Positions 1-11,571 of a DNA stretch of 64,000 nucleotides are shown in pieces. The stretch lies in NCBI GenBank assembly GCA_003999685.1, contig CP021230.1, positions 1,178,001 through 1,242,000 of the forward strand, read 5' to 3'. The position numbers and the translations under genes were made by a program. Origin of the DNA: Taiwanofungus camphoratus. Its lineage: Eukaryota > Basidiomycota > Agaricomycetes > Polyporales > Taiwanofungaceae. The number at the start of each line of letters is the position of its first letter. The stretch's first letter is position 1. The notes under the pieces were generated by a model. That model saw nothing but the letters and a program-made list of their open reading frames with translations, searched no databases and was not told the DNA's origin.

Positions 1-410
1 CAAACTATGGAGTGGCCTGTAGAGGGAGTGGCTACTTGTCATCACTAGAAAGGCTGAAACAAAGGAACATACATGAACTATACTAAGACAAGACCTGGGG
101 CCATAGCATTATCGAGTACATCGAGTGGTGTGTCATAGCAGATCAAGCGATATCAGAGTGGCGAGACTGGTCACGTGCGAGGACATTGAGTGGCAACTGC
201 GTGTGGTGTATTGTGTGTAGAGGGAACGGTACACTGGAACATCGGACCGGAACTGGCAGAGTGGCTGTGGCATGATTCAAAGCTATTGAAGAGTCTTGCA
301 GTGTCTTTTCAGGCTGTATCAGATGCATCAAGTGGCATCAAAGACATGACTAAGGTCCTAGGGCTGAGTGAGGGTGCTCTGTGGGGTCTAGAAGGGCCTG
401 GCGCCTATCA
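1..410. mobile_element. LTR-C copy, inner end only (runs off the left edge)
   Basis: This stretch matches the right-hand part of the LTR at 4577-5554 in the same orientation and ends with the same GGCGCCTATCA terminus at 410. Gypsy pol sequence of Gyp1 begins at the next base, so the LTR sits inside the 3' part of Gyp1, just past the chromodomain. The next four bases are ccac; the related Gyp2 has ccgc at the equivalent place. Whether this is a solo LTR or the edge of a full element cannot be told, because the rest lies left of the window. Confidence 0.75.
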
Positions 411-3400
411 CCACAGTATCAGTTAAGTTCTCTTCTGGTTCCCATGAGTCGTCGGCAGATGAGTAACCCTTCCATCTGACCCGGTATTCTTGACGATTCC
501 TTTGGCGATTCTCACGATGTCTGACCAGAGCTTTGACTTCATAGTTATCTTCTCCATGGATAAGCTCCGGTGGTGGTTCCATGTAGTTGGGACCATGTGC
601 GTCCATCTTGGTGTATGGTGAGAGAAGTGCAGCGTGGAAGACGGGGTGTATTCGCCATGACGTCGGGAGTTTCAGCTTGTAGGATACTGGTCCTAGAACA
701 TCCATGATTTTGAAGGGTCCCTCGCGCTTGGGAGCCAACTTCCTTGTTGGATATGGCAGCTTTAAATTTTGTGAGTCTAGCCATACCTTCTGCCCTTTGC
801 GGAAATCTGTTTCCTTGGGTTTCACACGTTTTGCTAGTACCGCCTGTGCCAGCTCCATTGCCGAGTGTGCGTCTTCCTGAATCTTCTGTAAGTTCCGCAG
901 TTGATAAGCGGCATCCGGTGTGTTCAATCCGAGGTGTACAACGGGAATCCCTCGAGGTTCATAGCCCATCATGATCTTGAAGGGTGATGTCTTGATCGTA
1001 AAATGCTCACGTGAGTTGTGAGTGAACTGTGCTGAGCCCAGTAGCAATGACCAATTGTCTGGGTTGTTGCTCATGAAACATCGCAGGTAGATTTCCAGTT
1101 CCTGGTTGACTCGTTCCATTTCTCCATTGGTCTGAGGGTGGAACGCGGTGCTCATAGCTGATTTGACTCCGGTCATATGGCAAAGCTCCTGGAATACTTT
1201 TGATGCGAATTGCGGTTCTCGATCGCTAATGATCTTGTCTGGAAGACCAAACCACTTGTAAACCTCACAATGTAATGCCTTGGCTGTCCCTGATGCGTCA
1301 ATTGTTTTGTTGCATGGAATGAAAACTACCCCCTTTGTAAGGTCGTGGTCCACAACGACCAAAATTGAATTGTAGCCCTCTGAAGTCGGTAAATCTGTAA
1401 TGAAATCACAGCAGAAAGTGCTGAATGGGGTGACATGCTGCGCAGATTGGATCGGGAGTAGGGCCAATCGGGTGGGGTGCATGTTAACCTTCATTTGCTG
1501 GCAAGTGCCACAACCTTTGACGTATCGTGTGACAAAGTCAGCCATTCCGGGCCACCAATAGTCTCGTCGGACGGACAAGAGGGTCTTCTGAATTCCAGAG
1601 TGGCTGGCGGAGAGGAGGTCATGATAGTTCGAGACTGTTTGTCATTGTAGATCCTTGTCCATGGGGATATACACCCAATTATCATAGAGGAGGTCACTGT
1701 CTCGAATCGTCCAGTGGTCATTAAAGTCGCTCTGTGCATTACGCATCCCTTCTGTATATGTTGAGTCATTTATGCATGCTTCCGCAATGGAAGCCCGGAG
1801 ACCCGTGTTGATTGCTGCTGCCCAAACCTTGTCCAGTAGGATGGTTACATCCTGGTTGTCTGATGAACCGTTGTCATGGTCAGGGCGTCTGGAAAGCATG
1901 TCGCTTTGCACCATTTGCGTGCCAGGTACATGAACCAATCTGTAGTCGAACTCAGACAGGCAAAGAGCCCATTGTGCCTGTCTCCGATTAAGGTTCCATG
2001 CCATCTTCCAGTATGTCAGATTCTTGTGGTCGCTGTAGATTGTGACTGGATATGGGCTACCGATGAGCAGGTGACTCCATTCATTGAGTCCACGCATGAC
2101 ACCCATGAGTTCTCTGTCGTAGACGTCATAATTTCGTTCTGCTGGTGTCATGCTTTGGGAAATGTAGCCACATGGATGCCAGTTGCCATTGTTGTCCTTT
2201 TGTCTGAGGACAGCACCCGTGGCGAACTTTGATGCATCTGTTTCCAATGCGAACAGTTTCTCTGGGTCAGGCATTTGTAAAACCAGTTGTTCCAGGAAAG
2301 CTTTCTTTAAAGCCTCAAAAGCTTCCTGTTGTTCATTGTCCCAGTGCCATTTGATGTCTTTGCATGTAAGCGAGACCAGAGGTTGAGCCAGATGCGAAAA
2401 CCTGTGTATGAACCAGCGGTAGAAATTCTCGAACCTGATGAATGACCGAACCTCCTTGAGGTTCTTGAGTATTGGCCAGTCCTTAATGCCGGCTACCTTA
2501 ACTGGGTCCATGGCGAGCTGTCCAGGTCTGATGATCATGCCCAAGAATTCGACTTCTTGCATGTCGAATTTGCATTTCTCCGGTTTGAGATACAGGTCAT
2601 TATCTCTGAGCCATTTGATAACCCGTTGTGTTCACTTCTTATGCTCCTCGGGGTCTGTCGAGTAAATAAGAATGTCGTCCATATAGATTGCAAGCCATCC
2701 TTCCTTGAGCATGTCTGCAAAAACCATGTTCATCATCCATTGGAATGTTGCTGGTGAGTTGCACATCCCGAAGAACATTACTAGGGGTTTGTAGAATGAG
2801 GGAGGTCCTTCTCCTGCTGCAGGAACACCGAAGGCCGCTTTCCATTTGTCACCTTCCTTGATGTGAAGGTTGTTGTAGCCCTGATGAAGGTCCATTTTTG
2901 TGAAGATTGTGGCATTGTTGAGGCGTTCCAGAAGCTCAGTAACAAGGGGAAGGGGGTATCTGTCTTTGATCATTCCCTCGTTGAGTTCCCTATAGTCCTG
3001 GCATGGTCGGTATCCACTGTCCTTCTTGTCCACAAAGAAGAACGGGCTAGCGAGTGGTGATTTGGATGGTCAGATGTATCCCTTCTTCAAGTTCTCTTTG
3101 AGGAACTGGTCCAATTCAGATCGCTGGTCTCGGTTAAAGAAGTACATCGTTTGCTTGAAATCCTTGAAATTCAGCTTGAGATTGATCTTGTGGTCATACT
3201 CAGAGTGTCATGGAAGCCTCACTGTGTTAGCTTTGTCGAACACCAGGAGGAGGTCGTGGAGGTACTCGGGGACAAGTTCTGTAATCGGTTTTTCCTCTTT
3301 CTGGGTGTGTTCCTTGATTGCGAGTTCCATTGACGTAGTGAGTCGACCGATGTCATGTGTGACCTGCCAGATGAGCCCATTATTCAAGTGACGGTAATCC

Positions 3401-4576
3401 CCATCGAGGGGATACTTCGTTTCCTTAAAAGGTGCGTCCCTGTACGCCGGATGCGAGTCCCGTCCGTACGTTGTGATTTGATCATTTCCCTCAATGAATG
3501 CTATGACCAGTTCATCATTGTCGATCATTTCCATTGCTTGTTCCAGGGTGATACCATTGACCAATTCTTCTACCAGGGATGCGACTGGTGGGTCGCGACA
3601 TGCTGTCTGCCTAGGCATATTCGTCGTTGGTAGGATGGGAGACATGGTGTCAATCACCTCAAAGTCCCCTTTGTCCTCGACCTCTTCAACGGTGGGCTGC
3701 CATTGTTGCCGTAGACACTTGTCTCATTCTGCAAGGAACGCAACTACTTGTGGACAAGGGGGTGCTGACCAGTCTACCTCATAATCTAGCACGAGATCCA
3801 GGGCTTCTTCCTGTTCTCGTTCGGCTAGCTTCTTCAGCTCTAGTTGCACGATCCATTGTGCAATAATCCCCTTTTTCCAGTCTTGAGATTCTTGCAGGGT
3901 CATGCAATGCTTTAGTTCTACACGACCCCCTTTCCAGTCGATACTGGGGTTCTCAAGTTTGAGCCAGGTATGTCCGAAGATGATGTTTTCGTTTCCTATA
4001 CTGGCTACATATGCTTTAATGAATCGGGGCTCGTTCCCAATTTTGTATGATAGCAAGGCTCGCCTATGAATGAGCGCTTGCTTGTTGGCAGTGCCATCCA
4101 CATTGAACACCAGTACGGGGCGTGGTAGTGCCTCTGTTTGTAACTTGTGTTCTCTAACAAATTGTGGATGCACAAATATTCCCAATACGCCACTATCAAT
4201 GAAGGCACAGGCTTCAATGGCTTTTTGTCCCACAGTAATTGGAATATGAAGGGCTTTGTCATTCCAGACTACAAGTACAACACAAGACAGTGAAATGGAT
4301 ATGGGCAGTGGTTGCGTTGGCTCACCCTGCCCCTTTAAAAATCCTCTGTTCCCAACTCCTCGAACATCGCCCTTTTCTCATCCAATGAGAGTGTTTTGAT
4401 GTAAGAGCGGAAATCCATTGGAGGTCGTGCCTCAGGTTCCTTCGAGGTATTCTGTGGGCCTAGCTTGGCCATCTTCTTCTGACACTTGTGCACCGAGTGT
4501 CCTCCCTTATGACAGTAGAAACACAGACGATTGTCCATGTGGTACTTCCTTTCCTTCTCGTTTAGGCTGCAGCCGT

Positions 4577-5554
4577 TGATGCGCACTATAACACTCCAAC
4601 CCCAACTGGGTACGACCTAGAGAAGCTGGAAAGCTATAGAACTAGTTAGTGTGGAGGGGAGAGTCAGCAGCAAAGGGTTCCCGTTCTCAAATGGGTCGAG
4701 AGACATCTACGAAGGTCTTCGACGACCCTCTACGTGTGTCGCGACTGCTCGACGTAGCTTCGATGCGCTACTATGCTGTACTATACTAGGGAGAGGCTTA
4801 AACGTGAGAACTTAGCTGATATACAGCCCTTCGAATTTCTGTAGAAGGTGGACTTGGGTTAGAGAGAGATGCTAGCGCAGTCCTTCGATGTGGCTCAAAG
4901 GCGGACGTAAGACTGAATGCAACTTCTTCGACTGATGTCGAAGACGGACAAGACGCAAGCCTTCAAGATACTGTAGAAGGCAGATAGTAGACGCAACTCT
5001 TCGAACGTAATCGAAGACAGAAGGACGCAGTAGAACGCAGTAGGTGACTAAATCGAAGGTGCTCTTCTTGAGCTCTGCAGGATAGGGGAAAACTTCTCTG
5101 TTGTTCCGAGACACCATACATCGCATTTATACTACTGTACTATAATGTAAGGCGCATCGGGAGTGGCATAGTACGAGTGGCATCCTAACTTCTTGCGTAC
5201 TACGAATTATGGAGTGGCATGAAATATACTAAGACAAGACCTGGGGCCGTAGCATTATCGAGTACATCAAGTGGTGCATCGTAGCAAATCGAGCGATATC
5301 GGAGTGGCGAGACCGGTCACGTGTGAGGACATTGAGTGGCAACTGCGTGTGGCGTATTGTGCGTAGAGGGATCGGTACACCGGAACATCGGACCGGAACT
5401 GGCGGAGTGGCGGTGGCGTGATTCGAGGCTATCAGAGAGTCCCGCAGTGGCTTTTCGGGCTGTATCGGACATGTCGAGTGGCGTCGAAGCCATGACTAAG
5501 GTCCTAGGGTCAAGTGAGGGCGCTCTGCGGGGCCTAGAAGGGCCTGGCGCCTAT
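4577..5554. mobile_element. Solo LTR, family LTR-C (978 bp)
   Basis: It starts TGATGCGCACTATAACACTCC-like and ends GGCGCCTATCA, with a 4-bp target duplication ccgt (4573-4576 and 5555-5558). It lies inside the gag of Gyp1, and Gypsy gag sequence resumes on both sides. Copies at 1-410 and (inverted) 11572-14143 define the ends independently. No internal region accompanies it, so it is a solo LTR. It carries several inverted repeats built on a ttcgaag core, between about 4700 and 5030. Confidence 0.85.
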
Positions 5555-5969
5555 CACCGTCCTCCCATTTCTTCGTGAACAGTGTGGGACATGGGGTTAC
5601 AAGTGCGTCCACCTCCATGGGTTCACCGTAGTCGATGTCCATGGTGGAGAAGAGGGTTTGGTCGATCCCTTTGTAGACGGCATCGAGATGGAGGACATCG
5701 GTGTACCATTTTTCCATGGAATTGGGTCGTTCTGTGTTGGTGTGGCCCACGAGTGTTGTATAGATCTGTTGGTCCAGACCCTTGATGAAGATTGCCCTCA
5801 GCGTGGGGTAATCATTCTCAGTGCGTTGGCCGTTGAGGCCTGAGAAGGCGTCTTTTAACTTGGCCTTTTCTGCCAGGAGTCGGAACCTTTCCACGTACAT
5901 TTTTGTACTGACTCTGGTTTTCTTGTTTAGTTGCTTGGCCGGCAACTCCATTAGCACTTGATGAGCTCT

Positions 5970-5977
5970 CTGGACTC
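5970..5977. repeat. 8-bp target duplication of the foldback transposon, left copy
   Basis: ctggactc stands immediately left of the transposon and again at 9981-9988. Related gag sequences elsewhere in the window have a single copy of this site, which shows it was duplicated on insertion. Confidence 0.85.
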
Positions 5978-5994
5978 ACACAATCCAGTAAGAA

Positions 5995-6525
5995 AACCCC
6001 GTTGCAACGGGCAAATAAACGCTGAGTTTGGCCCGTTGTGAACAGGCCGTCTGACGTCGGCTGACCATTGAAACAAGCCCCGTTGCAATGGGTCAGTTGG
6101 GCATGAATGTATTCCCATTGCAATGGGTCGGCCGGCTATGGACCCATCCTGTTGCAACAGGTTGGCCAGCCATAAGACTATCCCGTTGCAACGGGTTGGC
6201 CGGCCATGAGACCATCCCGTTGCAACGGGTCGGCCAGCCATGGCACCATCCCATTACAATGGGTCGGCTGGCCATGGCACCATCCCGTTGCAACGGGTCG
6301 GCCAGCCATGAGACTATCCCATTGCAATGGATCAGCCAGCCATGGCATTATTCCATTGCAACGGGTTGGCCGGCCATGGCATTATCCCATTGCAATGGAT
6401 CAGCTGGCCATGGCACTATCCCATTGCAACGGGTTGGCCGGCCATGGCATTATCCCATTGCAATGGATCGGCTGGCCATGGCACTATCCCATTGCAACAG
6501 GTTGGCCGACCATAATACTAGCCTG
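5995..6525. repeat. 34-bp tandem array of double palindromes (left arm)
   Basis: About a dozen units. Each holds the 14-bp palindrome CCCGTTGCAACGGG followed by a GGCCGGCC-type palindrome. Variants are mostly CCCATTGCAATGGG and mixed forms, that is, CpG changed to CpA or TpG. The long plus-strand frame across this stretch is only the translated repeat. Confidence 0.85.
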
Positions 6526-6529
6526 TTGA

Positions 6530-6985
6530 TGCTGGTTAGAAACATTTCCTCACTGGTCAGAAAGATGTCAATGCTGATAAAAAACATTGTGGCACCAGTC
6601 AGAAACCTTTCAGTGCTAGTCAGAAATATTGCAGTACCAGTGAGCAACCCTTCAGCACTAGTCAGCAACTCTTTAGCGCTAGTCAAAACATTTTGACACC
6701 AGTGAGCAACCCATTGGTGCTGATCAAAACATTGTGGTGCCGGTGAGCAACCCTTCAGTGCCAGTCAGAAATATTGCGGCCCCGGTCAAAATGTTACAGC
6801 ACCGATGAGCAACCCTTCGGCACCAGTGAGCAACCCTTCAGCGCCGGTGAGCAACCCTTCAGTGCTGGTCAGAAATATTGTGGCGCCGGTAAGCAACCCT
6901 TCGGCGCCGGTCAGAAATATTGCGGCGCTGGTCAAAACATTTTGGTGCCGGTCAGCAAGTCTTCGGTGCTGGTGGGGAACATCCC
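6530..6985. repeat. About 21-bp interspersed tandem array (left arm)
   Basis: Repeated units alternate gtcagaaatattgc, gtgagcaacccttc and gtcaaaacatttt blocks, each preceded by a GGCGCCG-type core. The same units occur in inverted order at about 9121-9600, so this is the second layer of the foldback arm. Confidence 0.8.
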
Positions 6986-7505
6986 GGCACCAAGCCTTGG
7001 GAGCCAGTCTGATAGGTGGTACAGCCCCGGGATCTCATCTTTGTCAGTCTTTTCACAATTTATGTCACAATGCCCATTTCAGTGAATTCAGCACCCCTGG
7101 GGGGATTCCCACTTCGCCGGGAATTGTGAAGCCGGGACCCTTCGGCACCAGTGGGGAACATCCTGGCGCCGTGCCTTGGGACCCGGTCTGATAGGTGGTA
7201 CAGCCCCGGGATCCCATCTTTGTTGGTCCTTTCACAATTTGAGTAACAATGCTCATTTTAGTATAATTGGCACCTCTGGAGGGGATTCCCACTTCGCCGG
7301 GAATTGTGAAGCCAGGACCCTTCAGCGCCGGTGGGGAACATCCCAGTGCCATGCCTTGGGACCCGGTCTGATAGGTGGTACAATCCCAGGATCCCATCTT
7401 TGTTGGCCTTTTCACAATTTATGTCACCATGCCCATTTCAGTAAAAATGATGTTTTCTCTGAGGATGCTTTTGTCACTGGAAACTGTGAGGCTGGGACCC
7501 TTTGA
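6986..7505. repeat. About 180-bp repeat, three copies (left arm)
   Basis: A module containing gataggtggtacagcccc recurs near 7010, 7190 and 7370, with spacing close to 180 bp. Each copy has a GGGATTCCCACTTCGCCGGG block. Three matching inverted copies occupy about 8640-9120. Confidence 0.8.
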
Positions 7506-8639
7506 TGCTGGTGTTGTGCTTTTTAGTGCTGGGTGTCCCGACTGGGATGAATAGGTGATCACAATTTGGGATTGCATCTTCACTGGTTTTCAGCACTGAT
7601 ACTGTTCTGAATTTCCCCACCTTTGGTTGATGTTCATGATGATTGTGAGAAAACATTAACTCAGTTGTCATGCTATCTCACAATATTCTATTGTATTTGA
7701 ATGCTGGTTGTTTTAAACCCTGCTGACAAAATCCTATTGTTTTAGACCATTATTGATTCAGGTGGTGTATAATATACCTGATTTCACTTCTCTTTTGTTA
7801 TATTGAATACACATCTTTGAATGCAGATGGCTCTGAAATTGGTGTTCAAGAAAGCTGTGTATTGAGTTTATATGCTTGCGAACATATATTGAATTGGCTT
7901 GTTGAATATCTTCATTTTGAATAATGTACACAATCATATATTTGACTTTTATGGTACAGATTTCAACAGATACATAATGTAATGAGTGAGGATCCATTTT
8001 ATTCAAGTTGAGCATGTCTGAAGTGAAGTGCAAGCAGATGTGGCTGTAACTGCAAGTGCGACTGAGCCACATTCCTTTTCAGGAAACATGAAGTGCAATC
8101 TGTCAAATGCGTCTCATACGCAATCATCTAATGTGCTTTTCGCCTGTTATGAGCTCATATATGATACAATATTTGAACAAGATGTAGTTTAGAGAGCACA
8201 GAACATTGTTGACATTATTGAATTTTGGAGGACAGTGTCAGGCAATATGAATGGAGTGAACCTTGCAATCTATTCTGAAGATACAATTTTATAATGTCAC
8301 ATATTGATACAGAAAGTAGTGACACTCTCAATATACAGAATATATGACTGGGCAGGGAAAAATACAGTGACAGAGCATAGACTCATGTGTCAACAGATAA
8401 AAAAATCAGTACCAAGAGGGTCCAGAACAGCAAAATCTGCAATATCTCTGGTGTTTATGTAATTTTTTATAGAACACAGGCAGATTCAATCATGAAAAGG
8501 ATGGGACAGATGGGATCCAGGGCTGGAACCCCTGAATGATTCCATCACAACCTCTGATGTCAGTGAAGCACATGTCAGTGCTAGAGGGTCTTCACCACAC
8601 AATTTATAGTGAAAGGAGAGTTCTCCCTAAATATGCTAT
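7506..8639. other. Unique centre of the foldback transposon
   Basis: A+T-rich sequence between the two arms. Open frames here are short and show no recognisable domain. I see no transposase, so the element probably depends on one supplied elsewhere. Confidence 0.6.
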
Positions 8640-9960
8640 AATGACTGAAATGGGCATTGTGACATAAATTGTGAAAAGACCAAAAAAGATGGGATCCTGG
8701 GGCTGTACCACCTATCAGACCGGGTCCCAAGGCACGGCACTGGGATGTTCCTCACCAGCGCTGAAGGGTCCCGGCTTCACAATTCCCGGCGAAGTGGGAA
8801 TCCCCCCAGGGGTGCTGAATTCACTGAAATGGGCATTGTGACATAAATTGTGAAAAGACGGACAAAGATGGGATCCCGGGGCTGTACCACCTATCAGACC
8901 GGGTCCCAAGGCACGGCGCCGGGATGTTTTCCACTGGGACCGAAGGGTCCCGGCTTCACAATTTCCGGCGAAGTGGGAATCCCCTCCAGAAGTGCCAATT
9001 ACACTAAAATGAGCATTATTACTCAAATTGTGAAAGGACCAACAAAGATGGGATCCCGGGGCTGTACCATCTATCAGACCGGCTCCCAAGGCTTGGTGCC
9101 GGGATGTTCCCCACCAGCACCGAAGACTTGCTGACCGGCATCAAAATGTTTTGACCAGCGCCACAATATTTCTGACCGGCGCTGAAGGGTTGCTCACCGG
9201 CGCCAAAGGGTTGCTCATCAGCGCCGTAACATTTTGACTGGCACCGCAATATTTCTGACTGTTGCCGCAATATTTCTGACCGGTGCCGAAGGGTTGCTCA
9301 CTGGCGCTGAAGGGTTGCTCATCGGTGCCGTAACATTTTGACTGGGGCCGCAATATTTCTGACCGGCACTGAAGGGTTGCTCACCGGCACCACAATGTTT
9401 TGATCAGCACCAATGGGTTGCTCACCGGTGTCAAAATGTTTTGACCAGCGCCAAAGAGTTGCTGACCAGTGCTGAAGGGTTGCTCACTGGTACTGCAATA
9501 TTTCTGACTAGCACTGAAAGGTTTCTGACTGGTGCCACAATGTTTTTTATCAGCATTTACATCTTTCTGACCAGTGAGGAAATGTTTCTAACTAGCACCA
9601 ACAGGATGGTGCCATGGCCGGCCGACCCATTGCAATGGGATAGTCACATGGCCGGCCAACCCGTTGCAACGGGATAATGCCATGGCCGGCCAACCCGTTG
9701 CAACGGGAATATATTCATGCCCGGCCGACCCGTTGCAACAGGATGGGTCCATAGCCGGCCGACCCTTTGCAACGGGCTGGTCCCATCCCCGGCCGACCCG
9801 TTGCAATAGGCTACTTCCATGGCCGGCTGACTCGTTGCAATGGGAATACATTCACACCTGGTCGACCCGTTGCAATGGGGCTTGTTTCAATGATCGGCCG
9901 ACGTCAGACAGCCCATTCACAATGGGCCAAACTCAGTGTTTATTTGCCTGTTGCAACGGG
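8640..9960. repeat. Right arm of the foldback transposon: 180-bp, 21-bp and 34-bp arrays in mirror order
   Basis: Reading inward to outward: three copies of the 180-bp module (about 8640-9120), the 21-bp units (about 9121-9600), and about nine 34-bp double-palindrome units (about 9601-9960). All are inverted relative to the left arm. The right arm has fewer 34-bp units than the left, so array length has changed since the arms were formed. Confidence 0.8.
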
Positions 9961-9980
9961 GTTTTTCACTGGATGGGCTC

Positions 9981-9988
9981 CTGGACTC
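9981..9988. repeat. 8-bp target duplication of the foldback transposon, right copy
   Basis: ctggactc, identical to 5970-5977. Gag sequence of Gyp1 continues immediately to the right. Confidence 0.85.
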
Positions 9989-10753
9989 CTTCGTGCTCAG
10001 GGAACACGAGTCGCAAGCTCGCCTTGAATATGTCCCAGCTAGTGTAGGGAGCATGCCCTCCCACGGCCTGTTCATAAAACATATCGTGCCAGATACGTGC
10101 ATCCTGCCCTCCTTTCATGAGAGCAACTGTGTAAGCGATCTTGGCATCATTGCTTAACCCTTGATTATTGGTGGCAGTGAGGTAATGCTCCACCCACTGA
10201 AGGAAACGCTCCAGATCTTCTCCTTGCCGGGTGAACGGATCCGGTGCAGGAATGTCAAGCTTAAGGGGTCGACTCCCCTGTTGCTGTTGCGCTGAAAGGT
10301 GTGCTATGAGCATCTTGAGCTCCGCCCTGGTCATTGTTGCGATAGTAGCCATCGTGGTAGGGGTGGTGGGTGTTACGGGTGTGGAAGGAAGTGATGGGAA
10401 GGTGGGAGTAGTTGGAGTGGCTATCAATGTTGTCAAGGGTATCGACATGGGAAAGAAACCAGCTGGGTCTCTTTTGTCTGGCGGTGGGTTACGTCTGAAA
10501 TAGGAGGCTAATTTCTCCTGTGCTCGTTGAGCCGAAATTGTCCCTGCCCACGCAAGTGGGGAGTTCGGGTAGATCGGGTTGAGGTTCTGATCAATGAAAG
10601 TCCAACAAAGATGATTGTACAGAAGCGGCACATTGTTTATCTGGGTCGACAATCCCCAAGCGGTGGGGTCGACTGTCTTGATGGTAGACGTGGTGTCTAA
10701 TGGTTAGCCCTACTAGATAAGACTAGGGGCCACTTAGCGTAAGTGCGATCTTT

Positions 10754-11307
10754 TAATACAAGCTGGTATCCAAGACCGCAAAGCCTTGAACGTGAGGGCC
10801 TGACTACGAAAGAGAGTAGTGAGGACTTAAGGACACAGCATACGTTCTCTCGGACGAAGTCGATAGGAGTCAAGCGAGTACTCAGGTACGAGGTGAGAGG
10901 TCGCAAGATACAAGTTTAAGATTGCTAGTGTTAGCTAGCTACTTGGTAATCAGATTGAACTTAAGGTCCGACCTACAAAGTACAGGGCCTTATATATGTA
11001 TTCTACTCTGCGCACGGACCATGGCATGTGATCTAAGCGCTAGCATGAGTAAGCATAAGTAAGGCGATATGAGTCATCGGGCCATATTAGCAATCAGTAA
11101 GCGTAAGATGGAATGTGTCAGTGGGGCCTGATATGAGTCAGTGTCCATGAGTAACCGGGGCCCGTCTGGGGCTCATACCATAAGCAGCCATGAGTAAAGG
11201 CCTGCGCGAAGAAGCTAGGCCTGCCTGAGGCCCATCCTAGAAGCGAAAGGTCACGAGACCGATCCGAGGTCTGACCGATAAGATATGAGAGAAAAGAAAT
11301 TGTATCA
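10754..11307 (-). mobile_element. 5' LTR of Gyp1 (family LTR-A, about 554 bp)
   Basis: It ends ...AAATTGTATCA at 11307 and matches the clean LTR-A copy at 15590-16144 throughout. On its left is the gag leader of Gyp1, the same order as leader and LTR in Gyp2 (52730-53171). On its right (from 11308) the sequence switches into the gag of another element, Gyp1b, so Gyp1 inserted into Gyp1b. Confidence 0.85.
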
Positions 11308-11571
11308 GTAATCATTTTTGGTGCATTGGCCTTGGAGGCCCACAAAGATGTCTTTTAACTTGGCCTTTTCTGCCAGAAGTCAGAACCTCTCCACGTACAT
11401 CTTTGTACTGACCCTGGTCTTCTTGTTCAGTTGTTTGACCAGCAACTCCATTAGCATCTGGTGTGCATGCTGCACTCCTTCATGCTCAGGAAATGTGAGT
11501 CACAAGCTCACTTTGAATATGTCTCAGCTAGCATAGGGAGCATGCCCTCCTGCAGCCCATTTATAAAATGT

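Larger units (their letters stand above)
5978..9980. mobile_element. 4.0-kb foldback DNA transposon with layered palindromic arms, non-autonomous
   Basis: A DNA transposon inserted into the gag of Gyp1 and flanked by an 8-bp duplication (ctggactc). The outer ends are inverted repeats (ATCCAGTAAGAAAACCCC on the left, its complement near 9956-9974). The arms are very long, about 1.5 kb (5978-7505) and 1.3 kb (8640-9980). Each is built from three zones in mirror order: 34-bp units, about 21-bp units, and about 180-bp units. The 1.1-kb centre (7506-8639) is A+T-rich and shows no transposase or other convincing gene. An 8-bp duplication fits hAT or the fungal KDZ (Kyakuja-Dileera-Zisupton) groups, but nothing else decides between them, so the superfamily is open. 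Confidence 0.85.
411..11307 (-). mobile_element. Gyp1: Ty3/Gypsy chromovirus fossil, broken
   Basis: A minus-strand Ty3/Gypsy element. Parts, in element order (right to left): 5' LTR (LTR-A, 10754-11307), leader about 10681-10753, gag (about 9.99-10.65 kb and 5.56-5.98 kb), a CCHC zinc knuckle (about 4.35-4.57 kb), aspartic protease (about 3.7-4.2 kb), reverse transcriptase and RNase H (about 1.65-3.2 kb), integrase with zinc-binding head and core, and a chromodomain (about 0.4-1.6 kb). Its 3' LTR is outside the window. Two solo-type LTR-C copies and a 4-kb foldback transposon are inserted in it. It is broken, with roughly half a dozen breaks besides the insertions. The two sides of each insertion can be matched against related elements in this window, which fixes the insertion boundaries. 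It is old: reading frames are decayed and transitions are common. Confidence 0.9.

Noticed and set aside
5995-6525. Regularly spaced palindromes resembling a CRISPR array
   Set aside because: The units are tandem 34-bp repeats without unique spacers, lie in a transposon arm, are mirrored at 9601-9960, and the genome is eukaryotic.
6088-6696. 202-residue plus-strand open frame
   Set aside because: It is the translated 34-bp and 21-bp repeats; the same units are open in other frames and on the other strand.
8715-9353. Open frames over the right arm of the foldback element
   Set aside because: They are translations of the 180-bp and 21-bp repeats, mirrored from 6805-7505, with no protein-like conservation.
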